Assembly: GCF_002078875.1 (NCBI RefSeq)
Contig: NC_034410.1
Span: forward strand, 100,924,556-100,988,555
DNA from: Numida meleagris
Taxonomy: Eukaryota > Chordata > Aves > Galliformes > Numididae
DNA: 64,000 bases
Direction: 5' to 3'
The translations under genes and the position numbers were made by a program. The notes beneath the pieces were generated by a model. That model was not told where the DNA came from. It saw only the letters and a program-made list of their open reading frames with translations, and ran no database searches. Shown piece after piece: positions 25,476 through 38,890 of the stretch (its first letter is position 1; every line of letters starts with the position of its first letter).

Positions 25476-28370
25476 CCTTCCCCACCCAGCAAATGCTTTA
25501 TAGCTGACAAACATAAGCCATTTCCTAACCTTATCCTCTTTCTACAGAGGTAATAAAAATTGCTAATGCAAATGATGTTGCCTTCTGTTGTGCGCTTCTA
25601 GAAGGAAGCGGATCACTGCAGTTTATGGGGTACTTACCCTTTTCGGTACATGATGAATGGCTCACTTCAAATGATGTTTCCTCATTGATTTCCCACTATT
25701 TATCACCAGAAAAGACAGAGCAGGAAGAAGAGCATTTAAACATGAAGTTGATTTTGAAGATGACATAAATTTCACTACAGTGTGAAGTCATGGCAATATA
25801 ACATTTGCTGGAGTAGCGGAGCAAAATGCATGAAGTCACTTCTTTAAATTTAGAACTATGTTGCAATTTTACTGCTTGTAAAACTAGCTGAGATTTAATT
25901 GACGTTACAGTCTTTGAATACTTCTGTTACAGCTTCACAAGAAGTAAAATGGTTTAATCTTCTTGAAATGTTATTCTTAAACTTGTTTGCATCATTTATT
26001 TTTACAGAATCCAACATTGGCTAACTTGCTAGCAAAAACGAGGCTACATAGGCTAGAAAAGAATAGTGTGTTTCAAAAGTCATTTTGGTAGCTACCAGTT
26101 TATTTATAAAATTATATAAACTGAATTTTGAAGAAAATGCTCTAAATGAAACTGTTGAGGGGTGGTGTACCTATTTCAGAAAAGTTGTAATAATTTTAAT
26201 TTTCACTATGTAATAGCATAGCTATCAGTTATTTTCTTGCATTATTTCTTTGTTTCTGTAGAGATGTGATGTTGGTTTTACTCAGTGAAGTAGAAAAGTC
26301 TCTTTGGTTTCTTTGGACTTGTAAAAACTTGATTTGTGACTCTAACTTCATTGTGTTTTTTCTGTCATGTACTTACAGATTTTTAGGTTTAAACCATAAT
26401 ACAAACAGTCTGCAGACTTCCCAGTCTGTTCAGTTCTGATTTTTCTCATTTTCTGAAAACTGTTTTGAGTAAATCTATGAATCATCTACAAGCCTTCATG
26501 TAAATGACTGGAAAAAGATATTTTGTTGTCCACTTCCTTTCTAAGTGTTGTAAAATTGGTCTTCAAATACCTCTGCTGTAGACCTACAGCAGTGTGGTGT
26601 GAGGAAAAAGCCGATAATATCATAGCTCTTCATTTATTTGCATGCATTCTTTCTGAACTATAGAGCACTTTTCTGTAAAACCATCAATTTCCAGAATTAA
26701 TATTACCACGTGTACATACTTAGCTTGACTCATTTCTTCCTGTTCAACTGCAGTTACTTTCAAAAGAAGGACTTTGAGATTTGTGGGAGGATGCTTCAAT
26801 ATAATAGCAACAATGAAAATAGTTACCAGCCTTGCAGAACCCTGGATTATGTTTAATTAGTTTAGTGGGATAAATGTTGCCCTCTAAAGGGTTATATCAA
26901 TTCCCACAGCATCCAAGTGGAGCCACCACAGTTAGTGACTAATCTACAGTCTCTTTGGATGGAGATGTTAATTGGATGGATGCTAAGTAGTGTGCAATTT
27001 TATGAAGAATAGTTGCAGCTTTACATCTGTATAATATTTTAACTGAACAGGTAATTAGAAATATACCTTCAAGGATAATTGTTAGAAGGCGAGGAACAAA
27101 CTATACATTGTTACTTTGAGGATGTGTAAGGATAAGGGTAGAAAAAGAAAAGGAAAAATACAGCTGGTTTTCTCTGATGTGTTTTTCATCTTCATGAAAA
27201 ACAACTATAATTCATCTCAACATATCTGCTTTTATTTATAACAGTGTTTAGTGTGCATGCTTGAGTGGCAGAGAACAAAATGTACTTTTTGAAGATAAGA
27301 AATGTTTTAAATGTTCATGATGTGCTTGTTCAGTGCATGCTGCTCTCAAATCATTCAGACACCTCTTTAAATTTCAAATGTTGAATTTAAGTGGCTTAAA
27401 ATCAGGCTGAAGTAATAGTATAAAAATACGCAGATTCTTTTTTTCTAAATCCAGCGCTTATAATTGATATTGTTGTTGTACATCAAGCAGCTGCTGATGG
27501 CAAGCCTTTAAGGAGCTGACCCCAAATCTGAGTCTAATACTGTTCTGGGATGAACTGTTCTCAGTCCTTGCTCTTCTAAACCAGCCTCATTTCTGACAAC
27601 AGTAGAAACATCTGTACTTGGTCTCTGTTTTTGCTGTTGCTGGGAACATGACATACACTGAAACAACCAAGTTTAGAGATCCTGACAGCTAGACAGGAGC
27701 ATCTGAATCCTGATAGTCACAGGGAGGTGATGGGCACATCGGTAAGGTCAGAACAACGTTGCTGTTCTGTAGTGTTGCTGGAAGATAAGTAATTTTAAAC
27801 CAAGTGCAATGACAATAAACTGGTGACAGAATTTTTATGAAGTCATAATTGTTGCATGAGAGTTCAAACCTATTCAGTGTGCATCTATACCTCTTTTTTG
27901 CCTGCCTTATGTTGTTAATATGCAGACAACATAGACAATAGATGAGAGAAGACTTGTGAGAGTCATCCTTTCATTGTCAGTAATTTTACTATGGGTTTTA
28001 TGTTTGTGGGAAGAAGAATTAAATGGAGGATTTAACAAGACTATGTTATCTCTAAATACCATTAGACTTGTCTTCTGGTCCTAGTTCAAAGTCTTATGTT
28101 ACTGTAGTCAAAATAACATTGTTTTTTTCATTGAAGCTGAAAGCTTGAACAGAGATTCCTGTTGTAAATGAGGATTGCTCATTGCTTTGAGTTCTAAAAA
28201 GGTGTCATTTAATCCATGCTAGCTGTGTGCCACAGAACTCTACTCTTCTTCCTTCTGTAAGTGCCAAGTTACGCATTTCCAGAAGGTTCAGCTCTATCTG
28301 CAAGCATAAAGTTAGGGGAGCTGCAATAGAGTGCTTTTCTCCAATCTGTTCCTTACCACCTAGTGCAATT

Positions 28371-28390
28371 AAATAATAATAATAAATAAA
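28371..28390. repeat. AAT microsatellite
   Basis: About six imperfect AAT/AAAT units in a row. Confidence 0.85.
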
Positions 28391-28494
28391 GCTTTTATAT
28401 TTAGTCTATTTTTTTATCTCTCTATTCCATGTCTTCTCTTTTTTTCCTTCTAATTTTCTGCTGCATCTGAAGCAAGTTGCTTTTTTTTGGTTGG

Positions 28495-28511
28495 TTTTTT
28501 TTTTTTTTTTT
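28495..28511. repeat. T17 run in a T-rich block
   Basis: This run sits in a pyrimidine/T-rich stretch spanning about 28,400-28,550, with shorter T-runs on either side. Confidence 0.9.
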
Positions 28512-31500
28512 GGTAACTTCTAGTTTCTAACCATTTTTTTTTTCCTCCTTGGTGAAAAGCCAAAACTTTAGGCCTCTAGGTGAATTGGATGAATTGCCGA
28601 AGAAGAAAAGTTGCATAACCCATCATTAAATGTCTTAATCACTGCCACTCACCTTCAGGACAGAAATGCATACTGCTTCCAAAACCACAAACTAACAAGT
28701 ATATTTGTGTTTCTCACTCAGACACATGACTTTTTATTTCTGGACATTAGAACAGTAATCCATCCATGAAGGTAATTTTATAGACTGATTAAGTTTATAA
28801 CAGCTTGTTCAACAGCATAACATTGGAGAGTTTGTTCTTACTATGAAGGAAAACAACTTGTGCGCTGTATCCTGCTTTTCAAGCTGCCTGTGGCCCAGAT
28901 ATCTTTGCTCCGCATGTGTGGGAAAGATACAGCCTAGTTTGGACTGTAGGTCAATTGCATGCTGTGTTAACAAAAGAACCAGTTTCAAAAGCACATCTTA
29001 TCTTTGCCCAAACTGCTGCAGGTCCCGGTGCTTTCCCATTATGTTGCTGGCAGGGAACAACTCCATTGCTTTCATGCATGTAATGCAAAATTCAGCAGAC
29101 AACACAATTGCAATGTTTGTTGTTAAACTTTGCCTCTAGCTTGATAGACTTCTAGCTTGCTTTTAGTCTACCTGTATAAGAAGGATAATACAGAACTGTC
29201 AGATGAAGAGTGGTAGGAGTTCTTGCATAGCTGAAGCTTAACTGAAAATACTTCTTTTCAGTCTTCCAGTGTTCTTGAATGCACTTGTCCAATTCCTGTG
29301 GTCCAGTAACATTCCATATGGTGCTGTGGCAGTAAGCATTTGCTAAGTTCTTGCCACTGACCTGACAACACAGAGTGCTCAGCCAAGAGGGAGACAGCCT
29401 CTTCTCTACTCCAGGGAACTTGCCTTTGGCTAGCCTGGGCACTTGTAGGGTTACAGTTTACAATCTGTTTATTTTTATTTATTTCCAGCCCCTGAGTTTT
29501 GACTCTGCGTTCCCAGCCTAAATGTCTTATGCCAACTGTATGGGAATGCAATCCAGAAAAAGAAGCACTGTTATTTCTGGCAGCAAAGGAGGTGACTTGG
29601 GCATGGGGAAAGGCAGCTTTTTTTTTTTGATAGCCCATGCTGAGGGAAGGGGGGAAGAAAGAGGGAAGCAGTCTTAGCCTTATCTTTACATCCCTTAAAG
29701 CAAGATACATGGTATGAGTGCTTGATGTTTCTTCTGCATGAGATGGCTGTGGAAGGATCCCAGAGATAAATATTTGGGGAGTCGGACAGCTGCAGTAGAT
29801 AGATTGCTCAAGTGGAGATGCCAAGCAAATCTGCTAGCAGTGTGTGTGTTTTTCTCTCTGGTTTATGGGACCTAAGGTCTCTGGCCTTTATTTCAGGAAG
29901 TCAGGCTTACTGTCTTGAGTAAAATATGTACCCAATAATTTATAATTACTTTGAGAGTTACTTACTACCAATTATGATTTCATTACCGTTGTTGTTTGCT
30001 CTTCATGGCTGTACCCAAGAATAAAAATACTTAGACTTCAAAATCTAGTCTGTTCTTTACAATTCTGCATGCTTTCAGTTTTGATATGCTTTGACTGGAA
30101 ATGAGCAGATAATAAAACAAGTTTAGGGCTTTTTTTTTTTTTTTCTCCCGATCTAACCTGATACATAACAGAAGCACCAACATCTGTGACAGCTGTGGCA
30201 GTGATTCTGGAAGGACCCAGAAGTGCTTCTGCAAGCAGGGGTGAGGTGGCATAGGTGCTGATTCTGCCCTCTTGGAGATTTGCTGCTGTTGTACTTGACC
30301 ACACAGCCAAACCTCACATTTCCTTGATTAAGTGATACTTAATGCTTACATTTGCATAAAGCATCAGTGGGGAGATGGGAAGGTTTTTCTCCAGGTTGTG
30401 GCCTGCAATGTTCTCTGCAGAAATGACACATAGTTTCTTAGTCTGACGCAAGCAGTATTTTAACTTGCAGACAGTTCCAGCCTGCTTTGTGTCCCCTAAA
30501 ATTTCACGCAATTTATGGAAAGAGCACTGCATTCATTCTTTGAACAGCTAATTTTACTGAACTGATTTTATACATCATAGAAACAGTAACCAGACTCTCT
30601 GGTGTAACTGAGTGAAAGAAGAGTGCTTTGAGAACTGGTCAGGGCCAGGCAGCATGAACAACTATTTTTGAGGGGGAGGTGGGTGAGTCCCAATCTAAAC
30701 AGCCAAGAATGAAGTGGGACAGATAAACCCAGGGTTATTGAGTTCCCGTGTCTTGGATGAAGCTGTCTTTCTGGGCAGCCTCAGAGAACACAGACCCTTG
30801 TGGGATTTTCTTTGGTGGTTACATTTGTGTGACAGAGGACTGTACAGGTTTGAAATAGGTCACCAAGAACTGAATCTGACATCCCTGGCTAGAGTAGTTG
30901 CCAGAGCACCCTGCCCTGATCCTCTCTGACCTGGACCAAGAGTTGTCAAAGAATTGGAGCTTCAAAAGAACTGAATAACACTGTTTTCCTCCTCTCTGTG
31001 AGTGCAGAAAAGAATTTAATCATGGCCAAGTCTTTTTCTTATGTATCTCTTGGGAAGGTGAGGGAGATGAGTGGAAGGGAACTAAAAGATAGATACAAAT
31101 ATATGAAACGTGCCTATAATAAGAGTATGCACGTATATATGAGAGAAACAACATTTTGCCTGATAAGTGCATGTTTTTGAGAAGTATTCAGAGTTTTATT
31201 TAATTTGTTTTACATAAGGATATCTGTGGTGGATTACAACAAACAAGTACTCCCAAAGATGCATTACAAGAGTGGAGATCTACTGGATATGTAGTATATA
31301 TAGTATCCTCCTTTAAGAAGGCATTTTAAATTGTTTTTCCTTTAAAGAATAGAAATGCCTCACAATCTTCACGAGTAAATACGTTACAACTTGGGGAAAG
31401 TAGGAAAAGAGGAGGCAACTGAACTGTGTAATAAGGAAAGCATTAGTTAGGAGTCTCTAGCAGACCTGTGAATGGGAGAGAAGGAAAGGAGACGTGAGTG

Positions 31501-34500
31501 TGTGATCCCCCTCACAAAGGAGTGAAAATGGAAGGAACCATCATTTAGAAAGCACAATATGCTTAAAACTTTTATTTCAGTTTTCTCCTCTTTCAGTGCA
31601 TGGTAATGCTGACTCTGTCTCTACAATTTTTCTGGATTTTAAATCAGATTAGTGTAGTTAGCTAACTTTACTTATTAGCCTGAGCTGACTCTAGCCGCAC
31701 AATGGTTCAATCGGTTGCCATTATATTTGTTTAACTGCTCTAAAGTAAGTTTCCAACAATAGGTTCCTGCACTTAAATAGCACTGTGAGCACTGGTGCCC
31801 TATCAATCATTCAGACCTTTCCCTCCTGCTGTTGGCTCTGATAGACAGATCTGCTGATGTGGGTACTCTGGAAGAAGAGATCAGGAAGAAGGGATGATGG
31901 ATAAAGACCATCTCCTGTCTTGGGAGGAAATCAGAAAAATCCTTTCTTTCACTGTCAATAAGTTGCTTTGTCAAGGTGTCAGAAGATTAATTATGCTCAT
32001 GCAAGGAGTGAGAACAACTTTTTTCCCCTCTCATTTTGGTGTAATAGGGTGGCATTCTTCTGAACTGTGACAGAATTGCAAAGAAAGAGGCTTAAGAGAT
32101 TTCAGTGCTGTAACATCACTGTCCTGTAAGCATTTGTAAAGCTCTTAGGCATACATCCCCGGTACTGTGAGGTTCTGCCAGTAACTGATTGGTCAAAGTA
32201 TTTGTTTCAGGTGCAGTACGGACTGCATCCCATGAAACGCTTGGTGCTAACCAAGTTGCAGTCTGTCAGCACTGCGGCTTTTTTTTAGGTTTTTAAAGAT
32301 CAAACTTTCAATGAAGAGCTGCAGAAAGCCTTTCCGTACATAACCATGAATGCAAAAGCATGCAACTGTGCGTTAGTTTCTGAAATGATAAATTTTCACT
32401 AAAAGGGAAAATCTCCCTTAAGTGACTGTGGAATATTTTTTTTAATTGGATCTGTGGAACTCTGTTTAGTATTTTATTTTATCATTGCCCTTCTGCATGT
32501 TTTGAATAAACAAAGTGTAGAGTATGATAAAAATGGAAGGATGTGACATTTTAAATTAGTCTTCTAGCAAATTAATACAATGAGTTAACTTGTATTCTGA
32601 ACAGAATAGGATTAAGTTAAAAAAAAAAAAAAGTGTTAAAAATCAGGGACCTGGGGAAAAAAAAAACAACTTTTTAAAATGTGAGGCCATTTTGACTTTG
32701 TCATTTCAGATATTAAGCAAGTCTCTTTGCAAGCTCTTGAAATGTTGCACAAATTATGTCAGTGACTTTCTGTGACTTAGTCCTGTGGTCATATGGAAAG
32801 CATTTTTTGTAATTTTTTGATTTATGTGTACATACATACTTTGTAGGAATTAAGTCTTAAATTAGTACAAGGGAATTAGAGACTTAAAGAGCTGCATCAG
32901 TTTTTTCAGTTGAGTGTCTCTGGAATAGCTTTTCTGTTTTTAATGTTTGCAGTGCTACACTATGAAAAGTGGTGTATTTTTTTTTAATTAAGTTTACAGT
33001 TTTTAATTGTTAATGTTGATGCTCCTGGGCAGCTTCCCTTCAAAGCAATGTCACTTTAAAAGTGTTGATCTCTAATACATGATAACTGAAATCGTAACTA
33101 AACGAACATTTTAAACATGGATGTGCCTGACCTTGAAATGCTGCTGATAAAAGCTAATGCTGTTAAATTGCATGCCAAATTAACCCTCATTTCCAAATGC
33201 TTTGTGTGTGCGTTTCCTGTAGGATATAATCAGCTTTGATCCTACGAAGCAACACTTCTTTTACAATTGGTTATTTTTTAATGAAGGAAAATCAACGAAC
33301 AAGTTTCAATGTCTGATTTCAATGGCAGCGAAATGAAATGTTGGTTTTTTTTGCATCCCTCTGCCACTGTACTTTATTGTATTGAATGCCTGACATGAAT
33401 CATTGCCTTGGTGGGGAGGTAACACTTAGTTACAGCTTGAAACTTTACTTTTACATATGTAAACCTCTTTAAGGATCACAAGTTCACATGAGAAAAGCAC
33501 AGGAAACTGAAGAATGGAATAGACAAGGAATAGCTTCCTGAAGCAGCTTATTTATTTAAGTCTTACTGAATCATAGCATCAATATACATGTTTTTTTAGT
33601 CTGGATTGAGACAAACACTGCTTGTCTCACAAATAGCTTTTTCTTGAAACATTCAATTCTGTACCATTTCAGCAGTTGCCCGTCTTGAAGCGCACTTTTA
33701 TTTTGTGCAGAAGTTACACTGCAGAATTTATTTTAAATTCAGAAGTTAGAATGCAGGAGCATCTGCATGCACAGTCTGTTTTTTCTTTTGCATCTTTTGA
33801 GGAGTACGGACTTGGTATGGGATTTAACAGGACATAAGGATCTCCCTTCCTGGCCTGGCGGGCCTGTGTGCGTAGCCCAGTGGTGCGAATTCCCACTGAA
33901 ATGGAACAAACAGGCTGCTGCAGAAAAAATTCATGTAGCAATAACTGACTTTTGTTAGTTTTTGTCTGCTGGAGACTTGGCATGTTTTCATTTTGAATTG
34001 AAAAGACATCTTTCAGATGAATCACCGTCTGCATAAATTCATTTGAAGGGGATGTTATCATCCTGTGTGAACTTTGGAGGGAAGCACTCACAGGCCATAA
34101 AGTGAATCACCCATCTCCCTGGGCTCGAGCCGAAGCCCTGGCCTGTCTCTGCCACGGGGGCATTCAGCTGCCAGCTCAGCATGATGAGAGCGCACTGTGT
34201 CCTACCTCTCACGTTCCTTCTCTCCCTGAGCCCTGTAGGGTGGTTTTGCTCTTCCACTGGGGAGGAATCACAGGTTTTCACCTCCCACCTTCACCGTGTC
34301 AAGCCCTTGTTCGCTGACTTGGACAAACAGAACCTAGTGCCTGCCCTGTGTTTTCTGTGCCTGTCACCTTGATTGTGTTACCTTTCTTTTTTTTTTTACA
34401 TTCCTCTGCTTGTGTTGTCTTGTCTTTATAGCATCGAATTTAAGCTCTTTATCTTCTCTTTCAAGGCCCTCAAATCCCTGAGGTTTTTTCTTTCCCATTA

Positions 34501-36647
34501 TCTGCCCCGTCTCTCCTTGTTATTGAGATGTCAGCCCTGGATCCATTCAGCCTGCAGTGCCTAATGGGGCAGACACAGCCGACCTTGATCTAGGGCCAGG
34601 CTGGCTCTGGACTTGGATTTTTGTGGTAGCCGGTGCAGTCCTGTTCCTGTTCCTCTGGGCCTGGGAGATGCTTGCGTTCCAGTGGAGGCTTTGGGCAGTA
34701 TGAGGTGCCCAGTGTTTTCTCCAGAAAAATCTAGAGGCTGGGTTTAGAGCTGATATGGACCACGGGGCTTTAGAGCAGCATGGATGGAAGCGCAGGGAGG
34801 CCTTACCTCCGAGGGGATGGTGCTCCTGAGGGAGCGGGTGGTAGTGGCAGTGCCCAAGGGTGGCTGGAGAAGAAATCTGGAGGTCTCAGCCAGCTATGTT
34901 CTCGCTGTCACCAGCTTTTGTCTTAAAATTCCTCTTTGAGGAGCAAAAATAGGGTGGTGGGGTATAGCCAAGGATACTGCTGTATTGTAACTGAAGGAAC
35001 CTTAGGAGGATGCTAACGGGGAGAGGAATAGCTTTGTTACTGTTTCAGCAGTGTTTCTCTGAGAATTTAAGAGAAAATGAATTCTGCTGAAGTGACCTCT
35101 TTTTCACCTCTTTCTGGCTTTTGAAAAGCTTGTGTTCCCTGAGCCATCCACACAAACACTTACCCAAATAATGAAAAATCCAAGTGCACATGCTCCAAGG
35201 GACATTTAAGTGTTGCTGCTGTTATGTTGGATGGCTGTAGTTCCTACGGAAAATTGATTTTTTTTTCCATTTTAATAACTTTAAAACACTCTCAGTCTAT
35301 CCAGAAGGAAAATATAGCAACTCCTAAAAAACAAACAAGAAGCTTTTTGAAGTGGAGAACTTCAGTGTTAGTCTCCTTTTGCACGTTTTCTTGGAACTAA
35401 GGGTTTTGTTGAAACGGAAAAAAATATGTAGAAGGGGACAAAGTATCTGATTTTGCAAAGACCTGTACATTTCTTTAGAAGTATGGGGGGTGGAATGAAA
35501 TGGAATGGCAGATGATATTTTTTCTTTTTCAAAATTAGATCTGCGACAGATTAAATGTGAGCTTGAAAATAGAGTGTTCTGGGAAGGAAGTGAACTTGAG
35601 AAAAACAGGCAATTTAATAGGAATGTTCTAACCTTGCTTTTAGCACAAAGTATTTTTGTTACACTTGCTGACCTGGCTGCTTCAATGCCATTGCAGAGCA
35701 TTCTTTCTCTTTGATTATTTTTTTTTTTTTTGTTCTTCACATATTCATGGAGAAGCAGTAATCTGCATGCAACATTTGCCTGATATCTAACGTCAGATAA
35801 AACAGTTGAGTGTCTGCTTTCCTACTGAGAGTATTTCCATATGTTGTTTCTTACAGTTTTAGAAAGATAAGAACTACTGTTTTTCTGCTTTGGTAGATGA
35901 AAGGCTGTGAATGGCACCTTGCAATAAAGTCAATGTTTCAGTGCTGTTCCCATTAGGTCTTTTGTATTTATCGGGAAGGAATCCCTAAGCACAGGCTTGT
36001 TTTCTGTGCAAACACTGGGAGAATGTGGAGACCAACAAGGTTGAGCTGACCCTACGTGCTGGTCTGTTCTGTGCAGCTGACTGACATGTTTCAAAGGTTA
36101 AGCTAACTGGGGATGAAATGTAATCAGCAGCGCACTGGATCCTTTCCAGATCACACTGGAGGGGTGCAATAACCAGCACTGTTAGCTTTGAGAGAGCAAG
36201 AGAGACAGAGGTCATTACCTGTGTGGTTCTGAGCATGAGGAACCAACTGCCTTCTCTGCTACCTCCCACATTCGTTTATTTAAATCTTATCTGGAATTGT
36301 TATCCTGCTGGCCTCTGGTTTTCCAAAAAGAAAAATGGCTGTTTATTCTTCATACACTGTAATTTTCATCTTTCCGCTGATTTCTTGGAGTTTCCCCAAG
36401 ATCTCAAGCCCTGTCATTAGTTGGGATCTGGATCAATGCTCAGGAAAGTGAGAAGAGCTGCAAGAAAAAGAGTTGCTGCTTTTCAGATGGCAGCCAACGA
36501 GAGGCCAGGGTAAACTAGACAGTACTCTAATTTAGAGTCATAGTGCACCAGTAGAGGGAGATGCTCTTGGTAAAGTTTCTTTCTTTCTGTAAGTGGTAGC
36601 TAGGAAAAGAGCTGGTATGGTTGGAAGCTGGTGAGGGTGGAGAACAA

Positions 36648-38890
36648 GAATCATAGAATCCTTAGAGTTGGAAGGGACCTTTAAAGGTCATCTCATCCAA
36701 CTCCCCTGCAATAAACAAGGACACCTACAGCTAGATCAGGTTGCTCAGAGCATATCCAGCCTCTCCCTGAAAGTCTCCAAGGAAGGGCATCAACGACATC
36801 TCTGGGCAACCTGTTCCAGTGCCTCACCACCCTCGCTGTAAAAGTCTTGTTCCTTATATCCAACCTAAATCTACCCTCTTTAAGCTTGAAGCCATTTCCC
36901 CTTGTTCTGTCACCACAGACCCCACGGAAGTCTGTCCCCTTCTTTCCTGTAGCTCCCCTTTAGATACTGAAAGCCTGCTATCAGGTCACCTCGGAACCTT
37001 CTCTCCTCCAGGCTAAACAGCCCCAGTTCTCTCAATCTGTCCTCGTAGGAGAGGTGTTCCATCCTTTGTATCATTTTTGTGGCCCTCCTTTGGACATGCT
37101 CCAACAGGTCTATGTCTTTCCTGTACTGAGGACTCCACATTCCACATCTGGATGCAGAACTCCAGGTTGAGGCCCTCTGTGCAGAGGATCACCTCCCTCA
37201 CCCTGCTGTCCATGCTTCTTTTGATGCAACCCAGGATACTGTTGGCTTTCTGGGCTGTGAGGGCACATTGCTGGCTCATGTCCATCTTCCCATCCACCAG
37301 TACCCCCAGGTCTTTTTTGGCAGTGGTGCACTCAATCCTATCATCCTTCAGCTTGTATTGGTAGTGGGGGGTTGCCTTGATCCAGGTGCAAGACCTTGCA
37401 TTTGGATTTGTTGTACCTCATGAGGTTCAGCTGGGCCCATTGCTCAAGCCTGTCTAGGTCCTTCTGGATGGCATCGCGTCCCTCTGGTGTGTCAGCTGCA
37501 CTCTACAGCTTGGTGTCATCAGCAAGCTTGCTGGGGGTGCACTCTACCCTGCTGTCAATGTCATTGATGAAGATATTAAAGAGTATCAGTCCCAGCACTG
37601 ATCCCTGGGGAACACCACACATCACTGATCTCCATCCAGACATGGAGCCATTGACCACCACTCTCTGAACTCGATCCTGCAGCCAGTTCTTTGTCCATTG
37701 AACAGTCTACCCATCAAATCCATATCTTTCCAATTTGAAGAGAAGGATGTTGTGGAGTACAGTGTCAAAGGCCTTACTGAAGTCCAGACAGATTATATCA
37801 GTGGCTCTTCCCTTGTCCACTGATGCAGTGACACCATCATAGAAAGCCACTAGGCTGGTAAAGCAAGATTTGCCCTTGGTGAAGCCACGCTGGTTCTCCT
37901 GTATCACCTCCCTGCCTTCCATGTGCCTTAGCATTGCTTCCAGCCAGATCTGCTCCATGATCTTCCCCAGCACAGAGGTGACACTGACAGGTCGGTAGTT
38001 CCCAGGATCATCCTTTTCGCCCTTCTTAAAAAGGGGTGTGATTTGGGTTTCCTTTTGTCCAGTTACCAGGGACTTCGCCTGATTGTCATGACTTTTCAAA
38101 TATCATAGAGAGTGGCTAGGTGACTACATCAGACAGTTCCCCCAGGACTCTGCGATGCATCTCATCAGGACCCATAGAGTTGTGGATGTTCAGGTTCCTC
38201 AGGTGGCCACAGACGTGGTCTTCACTTACAATGGGAGGGACATTGCTTCCCCAATCCCCTCCTACCAAACCAAACATTTGAGGGCTGTGTGATGAGCAGT
38301 TATCAGAGAAGGCCAAGGCAGAAAAGCTTTTATGTACCTCAGCCTTTTCCTTGTCTGTTGTTACCAGCCTGCCTGTGTCACTCAGTAGGGGGGTACGCCC
38401 TCCTGGACATTCCTTTTCTAGTTAAGGTACCTGTAGAAGCCTTTCTTGTTCTTTTTGGCATCCCTTTCTAGATTTAGTTCAAGTTGGGCCTTGGCTTTCC
38501 CAATCCCATGCCGGCACAGCCTAGCAGCTTCCTTATACTCTCCTGATGGTACCTGTCCCTGTTTCCACTGCCTGTGTATTTTCTTCTTGCTCTTCAGTTT
38601 GACCAGCAAGCTCTGGTTCAGCCATGCCAGTCTCTTGCCTTCCCTTCCTGACTTGCTACACCTGGAGATGACGAGCTCTTGTGCCCTGAGGTAAGCTTCC
38701 TTAATGATCTGCCAGCTCTACTTGGCACGCTTAGCCATGAGGACAGTTTCCCAGGGTGTTTTGTTGATTAACTCCCTGAAAAGCTGGAAGCTTGCTTTCC
38801 TAAAATTTAGCATAATAATTTTACTCTTTGCCTGTCTCACATTCCTCCGGAGCATGAACTGAACCATAGCATGGTTACTACAGCCCCGGC
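36648..38890 (-). mobile_element. CR1 LINE, long 5'-truncated copy with most of the reverse transcriptase, inactive
   Basis: The + strand opens with GAATCATAGAATCC and GTTGGAAGGGACC, the reverse complement of a CR1 tail. Reading the - strand from right to left, recognisable ORF2 blocks appear in order. They are FRELINKTPWETVL (linker), [60 protein letters not shown] and [10 protein letters not shown] (catalytic motif A, about 37,763-37,785). These are followed by LADD in place of the usual FADD box (37,515-37,526) and the C-terminal [32 protein letters not shown] block. Breaks include an in-frame TAG just after LADDTKL (37,503-37,505) and several shifts that split the frame into pieces. The endonuclease end is missing. 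It is longer than the copy at 24.4 kb, has the same orientation, and is also antisense to GREB1L. Confidence 0.95.

Larger units (their letters stand above)
25476..36647. other. Non-coding DNA between the two large CR1 copies
   Basis: About 11 kb with no supported gene. It includes the AAT and T17 repeats, T15 (30,130-30,144), A14 (32,619-32,632) and the longest non-repeat frame of the window (29,258-29,824, - strand, 188 codons), which has no domain. A stretch at about 33,010-33,230 carries a TGACCTTGA half-site and a CTTTGATC word. A moderately GC-rich block spans 34,100-34,900. Confidence 0.55.

Noticed and set aside
29258..29824. 188-codon open frame on the - strand, the longest outside repeats
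   Set aside because: Low-complexity residue mix, no domain, no splice or promoter context. A length like this can occur by chance in 64 kb.
34100..34900. Moderately GC-rich block as a promoter or ancient LINE tail
   Set aside because: Scattered CpGs only. One phrase near 34,430-34,520 recalled an old repeat, but I could not name the family.
35324..35740. 138-codon frame on the - strand
   Set aside because: Starts in an A/T homopolymer and is rich in Ser, Phe and Lys without pattern.
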